Shown piece by piece: positions 1-5,215 of a DNA stretch of 5,215 bases; position 1 is the stretch's first letter, and the number at the start of each line of letters is the position of its first letter. Made by a program: the position numbers and the translations under genes. The notes beneath the pieces were generated by a model. That model made no database searches. It saw only the letters and a program-made list of their open reading frames with translations, and was not told where the DNA came from. Source of the DNA: JBFLVQ01 sp040758525 (GTDB lineage Bacteria; Acidobacteriota; Blastocatellia; Chloracidobacteriales; JADJPF01). The stretch covers positions 1-5,215 of the forward strand of contig JBFLVQ010000665.1 of the NCBI GenBank assembly GCA_040758525.1, written 5' to 3'.

Positions 1-3000
1 GATCTTGTTCAAACACTACGGCAACAGCATCTGGTGTCTGTCTAACCTGTGCTTCAAATAGCTGATGCAGACAGATCGCATTGTCATACTCAACGAATGT
101 GTTATTCCATTCTACTAATAATTGTTGGCGCTCTATCTCGCTGAGTAAAGGTAGATCCCACAATCGTAGCTCTGCATTCTCTACTACAGCCGCCAGCAGC
201 CTTGTGAGATGTCCAGCCATCCGATCAATTGTAGTCTCATCAAACAGATCTGTGCTGTAACGCCAGTTACCTGATAAACCTGTTTCTGTCTCTATTAGGA
301 TTACACTTAAATCAAACTTGGCCGTCTGATTTTCTACTGGAATAGTATTAAGTGTTAGCTCTGGCAATTCTAGTGATGCCATTGGAGTATTTTGCAAAGT
401 GAGCACTACCTGGAAAAGAGGGCTACGACTCAAATCTCGTTCAGGCTGTAATTCTTCTACTATCTTCTCAAATGGTACATCCTGGTGCCCATATGCTCCC
501 AATGTCACTTCTCTTACTCTTCCCAACAACTGTGCAAAACTCAGCTTGCCTGATAGCTCTACTCTCATCACCAATGTATTGATAAAGAATCCAATGAGAT
601 TCTCTATCTCTGTACGATTACGATTAGCGATTGGTGTTCCTACACTGATGTCTACCTGCCCGCTGTAGCGATATAGTAAAACATCAAGCGCACTAAGTAA
701 GGTCATAAATAGAGTCACGCCTTTTCGTCGGCCTAACTCCTTCAATTTTGCGCTCAGTTCCTCACTCAACGCGAAACGATAGCGTGCTCCTCGATAGCTC
801 TGTACCGCTGGTCTGGGACGGTCTGTGGGCAAAATCAGAGCCTCATGTTCATTACCTAATTGTTGTCGCCAATATTCAATCTGTTTAGCAAGCACTTCTG
901 CTTGTAACCATTCTCGTTGCCAAGCGGCATAATCAGCATATTGAATCGGCAACTCTTCCAATGGTGATGGCTTACCTGATAGATAGGCTTGATATAATGC
1001 TGCTATTTCCTTAATTAACACTCCCATCGACCATCCATCACTGACGATGTGATGCATTGTAAAAAGTAGTATATGTTCATCTATTTTTGTGCGTAGTAAC
1101 TTCACTCGTAATAGTGGCCCTATACTCAAGTCAAATGGTTTAGCAGATTCCTCTATAATCAGCCGGCCTGTCTCTATCGAGACTGTACTACTTATCTCTA
1201 TTAGATCCACTACTGCCAATTGTAGTTTCAATTGTTCTATAATTTGCTGTATTGGTTCACCATTACTTATCGCAAAGTTTGTGCGCAACACTTCATGTCT
1301 GCGAACTATCTCATTAATGCTTCGCGCTAATATCACTACATTCAGATTGCCTACCAAATTAATTGCACCCAATACATTGTAAACAGCACTGCCTGGCTCA
1401 AACTGATCTAAAAACCAGAGTCGCTGCTGTGCGAATGACAATGGTATTGCTTGATCTCGGTTTACTCTACCAATTGATGGAGCAGCTAATCCTACTCGCT
1501 CTTCATTAAGTGACTCTAGCTTCTTAGCTAATCCTGCTACTGTGGGGTATTCAAATAGATTACGTAATGCTATCTCTATCCTGAAGGTATCCCGCACTCT
1601 CGACATCAGTTGCGTTGCCAGCAGTGAATGTCCTCCTAACTCAAAGAAGTTGTCGTGTATGCCTACTCGCTCCAGCTTTAATACCTCTGCATATATCCCT
1701 ACCAATATCTCCTCTATCCCATTGCGGGCTGCTACATACTCCTGCCCTAGCTCTGACCTTACTCTTGCTGGCATTGGTAATGCTTTGCGATCTACTTTTC
1801 CACTTGTCGTTAGCGGCATCCTCTCCAACATCACACAGTGCGAGGGAATCATATACTCTGGCAATCTCTCTCGCAGATGTGCCTGACACTCAGTAGCTGT
1901 GACGCTTGCTCCTGTCTCTGCTACCAGATATGCTACTAATCGCTTCTCGCCTGGCTCATCCTCTCTGGCAATAACTATCGCATCTTTTACCAGAGAGTGT
2001 TGTTTCAATACTGTTTCTATCTCAGCTAACTCAATGCGATAGCCTCTTAGCTTTACTTGTTGGTCAATGCGTCCAAGGTACTCTATATTGCCATCTGGTA
2101 AGTATCTGGCTAAATCTCCAGTGCGATAGAGTCTTGTTCCTGTTTCACTACTGAATGGATTGGGTATGAACTTATCTGCAGTCAAGTCTGCACGATTGAG
2201 ATAGCCTCTCGCCAACCCTACTCCTCCAATACACAACTCTCCTGCTACTCCTATTGGTGCTGGCTGCAGTTCCTTATCCAATATATACACTTGTGTGTTT
2301 GCGATTGGCCGCCCTATCGATGGTTTTCCTTTTACTACTTCACATCTGGCCATCGTTGCCCATATCGTTGTCTCTGTTGGGCCATAAAGATTATAGAAAC
2401 GTCGTCCCACACTCCAGCGTGCTACCAACTCTGCTCTACACTCTTCCCCTGCTACTATAACTGTTTCTAGTTCAGCCAACTCACCCTCAGGTAAAACTGC
2501 CAATGCACTAGGTGTCAAAGTAACTATTGTTATACTTTCTCGCTGTAGAAACTCTAGCAAGTCCGGCCCTGGTAATAACTGTTCTTTACTTTCTAGATAG
2601 AGTCTGCCTCCACAACTCAACGACATCACCATTTCAAAAATTGATGCATCGAAGCTCAATGAAGCAAACTGTAAAACCCGACTCTCTCTATCAAGTTGGA
2701 ATGTCTTTGTTTGTTGTTGTACCAGATTCGACAACCCTTGGTGTTCTATTAACACTCCCTTTGGTTTACCTGTTGAACCAGATGTATAGATAACATAACA
2801 GAGATTGTCTGACTCTACATCACAGACGACTTTCTCTGTACTATGTTGAGTAATTAACTGCCAATCTTTATCCATGCAGATTAATTGCACATCATATCCT
2901 GACAATTGCCCGATCAATTTTTCCTCTGTTAGTAGAATATCGACTTGTGCGTCTGCCAACATAAATGCTAATCGATCTTTTGGATAACTTGGATCAAGTG

Positions 3001-4744
3001 GTAAGTAGACACCACCTACTTTGAGAATACCCAGTAGTGCTACTATCATTTCTAGAGATCGATCCAAGCAGACCCCTACTAACATCTCTGGCTGTATACC
3101 TAAACTGATCAGGTAATGAGCCAATTGATTGGCTCTGGCATTTAACTCTTGATAACTGAGTTGTTGTTGCTTAAAGGTAATAGCAATGGCTGTTGGTGTG
3201 TATGCTACTTGTTCTTCAAACAGCTTGTGTATACACTTATCGTAAGGATACTCAATGGTTGTATTATTCCATTCTACCAATAACTGTTGACATTCTATCT
3301 CTGTTAATAACTGTATCTGTGCAATTCGCTGTTGTGGATTAATCGCTACGGCGGCAAGCAAAGTTTGTAGATGAGAGATAAGGCGAGCGATTGTATCAGG
3401 TTCAAAAAGATCTGTGTTGTATTCTAGGAATCCTTTTAAATCTCCTCTTGATTCCTCTAGCAAAAGCATCAATTCGCATTTTGCTGTCTTACTATCGATC
3501 TCTAAAATCTCCAAAGATAAGCCTGGTAATTTCAATGCCTGAGTAGGAGCATTTTCAAGAATAAAGACTACTTGAAACAGTGGTGAACGGCTTAAATCCC
3601 TTTTTGGTTGTAACTCTTCTAGCAATTTCTCAAAGGGCAGATCCTGATTGGCATAAGCTTCCAAGGCAGTCTGTTGAACCTTTTTAACCAACTCTTGGAA
3701 ATTCATCTCACCAGTAATGCTTGTTCGTAAAACAATCGTATTTACAAAAAATCCTATTAGCCCCTCTATTTCTACTCTATTGCGGTTGGCGATTGGCGAG
3801 CCTATTAAAATATCTGCCTGACCGGTATATCGGTAAAGGAGAGCTTTTAAGGCTGCTAACAAGATCATAAACAGTGTTACGTCATGCTGTGCACTGAAAC
3901 TTTTTAGCGATTCTGTTACCTGTTTTGCCAAGGTAAAGAAATAGTGTGCACCATTAGCAGTCTGTAGCGCTGGGCGAGGATGATCAGTAGGGAGTTCTAA
4001 AATTGGTAATTCACCAGCAAGTTTCTCTTTCCAGTAGGCAAGCTGCTTTTGCAAAATCTCTCCATTTAACCATTCTCGTTGCCAAATGGCAAAATCTGCA
4101 TACTGGATGGGCAACTCTGAAAGTGGAGATGGATTACCAATAGAGAATGCCTCATATAATGCCGCCAATTCTCTAATCAATATCCCTCTAGACCAACCAT
4201 CCGAGACAATGTGATGCAGAGACAAAAGCAGGATATGTTCTTGCTCAGACAAACGCAGCAGAATGGAACGTAGCAATGGTCCATTGACCAAGTCAAAAGG
4301 CTGACGAGCTTGCTGACTAGCTAATTGTGCTGTTTCTATCTCCTTCAGCTCCTTGTCAAGCTCTTGTAAATCTATGATGGACATGTTTAATGCCAGAGCT
4401 GGGACAATAATCTGTACTGCTTGTCCAGAGATGATAGTAAAGGTAGTGCGTAGAATTTCATGCCGATGGATTATTTCGTTGAAGCTTCTTTCTAGTGCAG
4501 CGATGTTAAGTGTACCACGAAAATGCACAAAATAGGGAAGGTTGTAAGATGGATTACCGGCTTCCCATTGACTCATAAACCATAATCGCTGTTGTGCAAA
4601 CGAGAGTGGAATAACACCGATATCTTTACGCCGAGGGATCTTTGTTAGCTCCATTGGAGCAAATCCATCTATTTCAAGCAATCGATCTAATACTTCTCGT
4701 TTCTTTGCCGAAAGATCAAAAATACGTTTGGAAAAGCGACTCAT
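1..4744 (-). CDS. Nonribosomal peptide synthetase, C-A-PCP-C-(A), partial
   Basis: The frame starts at ATG 4744-4742 and stays open for 1581 codons to the left edge, without stops or frameshifts. Domains by residue: N-terminal helix about 10-26; condensation (C) about 45-475; adenylation (A) about 505-1000; carrier (PCP) about 1003-1078; second C about 1098-1535; start of a second A from 1562. All core C and A motifs and the PCP serine are present, so module 1 looks active. The start is well supported: GGGAGG lies 10 bases upstream and the ATG overlaps the stop of the loading gene. The N-terminus (KRIFDLSAKKREVLDRLL) matches the usual lead-in helix of NRPS proteins that begin with a C domain. 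It should condense the upstream acyl group with the A1 amino acid, then hand the chain to the next module. No epimerase, methyltransferase, ketoreductase or thioesterase is seen in this part. The product family is not recognisable, so no gene symbol is given. Confidence 0.96.
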   Translation of the reverse strand, partial: MSRFSKRIFDLSAKKREVLDRLLEIDGFAPMELTKIPRRKDIGVIPLSFAQQRLWFMSQWEAGNPSYNLPYFVHFRGTLNIAALERSFNEIIHRHEILRTTFTIISGQAVQIIVPALALNMSIIDLQELDKELKEIETAQLASQQARQPFDLVNGPLLRSILLRLSEQEHILLLSLHHIVSDGWSRGILIRELAALYEAFSIGNPSPLSELPIQYADFAIWQREWLNGEILQKQLAYWKEKLAGELPILELPTDHPRPALQTANGAHYFFTLAKQVTESLKSFSAQHDVTLFMILLAALKALLYRYTGQADILIGSPIANRNRVEIEGLIGFFVNTIVLRTSITGEMNFQELVKKVQQTALEAYANQDLPFEKLLEELQPKRDLSRSPLFQVVFILENAPTQALKLPGLSLEILEIDSKTAKCELMLLLEESRGDLKGFLEYNTDLFEPDTIARLISHLQTLLAAVAINPQQRIAQIQLLTEIECQQLLVEWNNTTIEYPYDKCIHKLFEEQVAYTPTAIAITFKQQQLSYQELNARANQLAHYLISLGIQPEMLVGVCLDRSLEMIVALLGILKVGGVYLPLDPSYPKDRLAFMLADAQVDILLTEEKLIGQLSGYDVQLICMDKDWQLITQHSTEKVVCDVESDNLCYVIYTSGSTGKPKGVLIEHQGLSNLVQQQTKTFQLDRESRVLQFASLSFDASIFEMVMSLSCGGRLYLESKEQLLPGPDLLEFLQRESITIVTLTPSALAVLPEGELAELETVIVAGEECRAELVARWSVGRRFYNLYGPTETTIWATMARCEVVKGKPSIGRPIANTQVYILDKELQPAPIGVAGELCIGGVGLARGYLNRADLTADKFIPNPFSSETGTRLYRTGDLARYLPDGNIEYLGRIDQQVKLRGYRIELAEIETVLKQHSLVKDAIVIAREDEPGEKRLVAYLVAETGASVTATECQAHLRERLPEYMIPSHCVMLERMPLTTSGKVDRKALPMPARVRSELGQEYVAARNGIEEILVGIYAEVLKLERVGIHDNFFELGGHSLLATQLMSRVRDTFRIEIALRNLFEYPTVAGLAKKLESLNEERVGLAAPSIGRVNRDQAIPLSFAQQRLWFLDQFEPGSAVYNVLGAINLVGNLNVVILARSINEIVRRHEVLRTNFAISNGEPIQQIIEQLKLQLAVVDLIEISSTVSIETGRLIIEESAKPFDLSIGPLLRVKLLRTKIDEHILLFTMHHIVSDGWSMGVLIKEIAALYQAYLSGKPSPLEELPIQYADYAAWQREWLQAEVLAKQIEYWRQQLGNEHEALILPTDRPRPAVQSYRGARYRFALSEELSAKLKELGRRKGVTLFMTLLSALDVLLYRYSGQVDISVGTPIANRNRTEIENLIGFFINTLVMRVELSGKLSFAQLLGRVREVTLGAYGHQDVPFEKIVEELQPERDLSRSPLFQVVLTLQNTPMASLELPELTLNTIPVENQTAKFDLSVILIETETGLSGNWRYSTDLFDETTIDRMAGHLTRLLAAVVENAELRLWDLPLLSEIERQQLLVEWNNTFVEYDNAICLHQLFEAQVRQTPDAVAVVFEQD
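2..61 (-). other. Start of adenylation domain 2 (truncated by window edge)
   Basis: After the C-A linker (LLVEWNNT.VEY) the last 20 codons read LFEAQVRQTPDAVAVVFEQD, the typical opening of an NRPS A domain just before motif A1. The frame is open at base 2. All specificity residues lie beyond the left edge, so the second amino acid cannot be predicted. Confidence 0.85.
140..1453 (-). other. Condensation domain 2 (C2)
   Basis: Residues about 1098-1535 carry SFAQQRLWF (1103-1111), RRHEVLRT (1148-1155), HHIVSDGWS (1231-1239), YADYAAWQRE, VGTPIANRNR with GFFINT, GHQDVPFEK (1419-1427) and RDLSRSPLFQV (1436-1446). The His/Asp active-site motif is complete. It follows an A-PCP pair without an epimerase and has LCL-type motifs, so an L-configured donor from PCP1 is expected. 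It is a close relative of C1: from HHIVSDG onward the two align with a constant offset of 1054 residues and no net gap. Confidence 0.94.
1511..1738 (-). other. Peptidyl carrier domain 1 (PCP1)
   Basis: Residues about 1003-1078 contain VGIHDNFFELGGHSLLATQ, with phosphopantetheine Ser1040 at 1625-1627, followed by the usual FEYPTVAGLA helix end. It holds the A1 amino acid, accepts the acyl group through C1, and then serves as donor for C2. The stretch and the end of A1 before it use GAG almost exclusively for Glu, unlike the rest of the gene. Confidence 0.95.
1745..3232 (-). other. Adenylation domain 1 (A1), code read as DAFTIALIWK
   Basis: Residues about 505-1000 show the full A-domain series: LSYQEL (529-534), LKVGGVYLPLDP (574-585), YTSGSTGKPKG (653-663), FDAS (698-701), NLYGPTETTIWAT (785-797), GELCIGG (835-841), YRTGDL (873-878), GRIDQQVKLRGYRIELAEIE (891-910), LPEYMIP (961-967) and SGKVDRKALP (981-990, Lys 983). 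Aligned to GrsA from position 235 to 331 without a gap (offset 464), the ten pocket residues are D699 A700 F703 T742 I763 A765 L786 I794 W795 K983. D235 and K517 are kept, so an alpha-amino acid is expected. The first half resembles Phe/Tyr-type codes, while the L-I-W ending resembles some Gly codes. I cannot name the substrate. Confidence 0.94.
3320..4612 (-). other. Condensation domain 1 (C1)
   Basis: Residues about 45-475 hold the C-domain motifs in order: SFAQQRLWF (48-56), RHEILRT (94-100), active-site HHIVSDG (177-183, with the second His at 178), YADFAIWQRE (215-224), IGSPIANRNR (314-323) with GFFVNT, NQDLPFEK (366-373) and RDLSRSPLFQV (382-392). All catalytic positions are intact. It should form the amide between the acid on the upstream carrier and the amino acid on PCP1. 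By motifs it resembles the LCL-like group, yet its donor probably comes from a ligase-loaded carrier, so a starter-type C is possible. A tree would be needed to decide. Confidence 0.93.
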
Positions 4745-4760
4745 CTGGTTTCATCCTCCC
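4741..4760 (-). promoter_or_regulatory. ATGA stop/start overlap with ribosome-binding site
   Basis: On the minus strand GGGAGG (4760-4755) precedes ATGA (4744-4741) by 10 bases. The ATG opens the NRPS gene, and the TGA in the same four bases closes the ligase-carrier gene. This points to one transcript with translational coupling, which suits two proteins needed in fixed ratio on the same assembly line. Another ATG at 4754-4752, just after the GGAGG, is in a different frame and stops after 12 codons, so it is not the start. I see no promoter or terminator between the genes. Confidence 0.85.
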
Positions 4761-5215
4761 TGCACGAAATATCTTTTTCCAAAACTCCCGTTGCTTCCTC
4801 ATCAGACATATCAATTAAACTCACTAACAATTGAGCAACCTTTTCCACTCTAGCTCGAGTATTTGAATCCCGTAGAATAAAATCAGCCAATCTGGCTATG
4901 GTTGGCTCTTCGAAAATAGTGTTTACCATCAATTGCACTTGGAATAACTCGGCTATACGTGAAACAAATTGAGTTGCTAGCATAGAATCGCTACCGAGTT
5001 GGAAAAAATTATCATTAATCCCTACTTGTTCGAGACGTAGAAGCTCGGCGCAGATCCCTGCTAACACCTCTTCTAAAGGAGTGCGGGGAGCAATGAATTC
5101 TATCTTTGATGCTCTATCTTCTTGCTCTCCGACAGTAATGTTTAATTTTTCTGCCAAACCAATGCGCTGAAGTTTGCCCGTTAGCCCTTTTGGCAGTTCA
5201 TCAAGAAACAATATC
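4741..5215 (-). CDS. Adenylate-forming (acyl/aryl) ligase - carrier protein, C-terminal end (partial)
   Basis: Only the last 157 codons are visible; the frame is open at the right edge, so the true start lies outside. A TTG at 5211-5209 could be read as a start but falls inside the conserved ligase end and is surely an internal Leu codon. Residues 1-24 of the fragment are the A10 end of an ANL-superfamily enzyme, PKGLTGKLQR, with the catalytic Lys at 5173-5175. Residues about 47-115 form a phosphopantetheine carrier domain with core FFQLGSDS; the attachment Ser is at 4984-4986. A charged, helix-prone tail of about 40 residues follows. The A10 wording (PKG.TGKLQR rather than NGKVDR) resembles free-standing acyl- or aryl-acid ligases more than amino-acid A domains, so I infer a loading protein that starts the peptide with a carboxylic acid. 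Family knowledge: such ligases make an acyl-adenylate and move it to the carrier thiol. The substrate pocket is outside the window. It overlaps the downstream NRPS gene by 4 bp. Confidence 0.9.
   Translation of the reverse strand, partial: ILFLDELPKGLTGKLQRIGLAEKLNITVGEQEDRASKIEFIAPRTPLEEVLAGICAELLRLEQVGINDNFFQLGSDSMLATQFVSRIAELFQVQLMVNTIFEEPTIARLADFILRDSNTRARVEKVAQLLVSLIDMSDEEATGVLEKDISCREDETR
4744..4869 (-). other. C-terminal tail of loading protein, possible docking segment
   Basis: About 42 residues follow the carrier. They include a helix-prone stretch (VEKVAQLLVSLIDMSDEEA) and end in an acidic, charged run. The position, after the last carrier of one protein and before the first C domain of the next, is where NRPS communication (docking) segments sit. 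I do not recognise a defined docking family, so this role is inferred from position and charge. Confidence 0.4.
4870..5076 (-). other. Carrier protein domain of the loading protein
   Basis: The domain runs from RTPLEEVLAGICAEL through GINDNFFQLGSDSMLATQ to FEEPTIARLADFI, the normal length and spacing of a peptidyl/acyl carrier. The Ser of GSDS (4984-4986) is the phosphopantetheine site. The core reads LGSDS where the module 1 carrier has the common LGGHS. A D just before the Ser is known in carriers that follow acyl ligases and in those that serve epimerase domains; no epimerase is present here. Confidence 0.9.
5143..5215 (-). other. C-terminal tip of ANL ligase domain (A10 motif)
   Basis: The visible 24 residues hold LPKGLTGKLQR followed by IGLAEKL. 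The Lys of the GK pair (5173-5175) is the residue that, in this superfamily, contacts the carboxylate/AMP during adenylation. The substrate-binding motifs A1-A9 lie to the right of the window, so fatty-acyl, aryl or other acid specificity cannot be decided here. Confidence 0.8.

Noticed and set aside
1641..1889. Minus-strand open frame of 82 codons
   Set aside because: It is an out-of-frame shadow of the A1/PCP1 coding sequence, which is intact in its own frame.
399..2793. Several plus-strand open frames of 68-114 codons (399-668, 1089-1382, 1542-1886, 1615-1896, 2254-2460, 2527-2793)
   Set aside because: All lie antisense to the NRPS frame, whose minus-strand translation shows conserved motifs throughout. 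Their products are low-complexity Ser/Leu/Thr-rich and have no recognisable domain.
4353..4535. Plus-strand open frame of 60 codons
   Set aside because: It is antisense to C1, between its RHEILRT and HHIVSDG motifs, with no ribosome-binding site or recognisable product.
4718..4754. ATG at 4754 right after GGAGG as an alternative start
   Set aside because: Its frame reaches a stop after 12 codons; the ATG at 4744 opens the long NRPS frame.
5209..5211. TTG as the start of the upstream gene
   Set aside because: The codon is inside a conserved ligase C-terminus and the frame is open to the window edge, so it is internal.
1..5215. CRISPR array, tRNA/rRNA, insertion sequence, terminator hairpin, HIP1 palindromes
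   Set aside because: None is seen. Repeated words such as ctctatct on the plus strand arise from frequent Glu-Ile-Glu codons (GAG ATA GAG) and are not spaced repeats.

Overview
The window is fully coding on the minus strand and lies inside a nonribosomal peptide synthetase (NRPS) operon; both genes run off the window edges. G+C looks to be in the low-to-mid 40s % by eye. Motif wording (SFAQQRLWF, HHIVSDGWS, NLYGPTETTIWAT, FFELGGHSLLATQ) resembles NRPSs of cyanobacteria, Chloroflexota (Ktedonobacter/Herpetosiphon type) and some Firmicutes. I saw no copy of the cyanobacterial HIP1 octamer GCGATCGC. The phylum therefore stays open.

Layout in the direction of transcription (right to left): (1) 5215-4741 is the 3' end of a gene encoding an adenylate-forming (ANL) ligase fused to a carrier protein domain (PCP/ACP), ending in a short helical, charged tail. 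(2) An ATGA stop/start overlap at 4741-4744, with a GGGAGG ribosome-binding site at 4755-4760, couples it to the next gene. (3) 4744-1 is an uninterrupted 1581-codon NRPS gene still open at the left edge, with the order C - A - PCP - C - (first ~20 residues of a second A domain). I translated the whole frame by hand and found no stop or frameshift.

How the parts probably work together: the upstream ligase activates an acid and loads it on its own carrier. The first C domain of the second protein joins it to the amino acid chosen by A1 and held on PCP1. The second C domain then passes the chain to the module whose A domain begins at the left edge. The expected product is an N-acylated or N-capped peptide. 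Neither the cap nor the second amino acid can be read here, and the A1 specificity code, read as DAFTIALIWK, matches no signature I recognise.

There is no intergenic space, RNA gene, promoter, terminator, mobile element or CRISPR array. The less ordinary observations are the A1 code, a sharp block of GAG-only glutamate codons over the A1 C-terminal subdomain and PCP1, and the gap-free 3162-bp register between the two C domains. This is a recognisable NRPS, not a new class of system; any novelty lies in the product.
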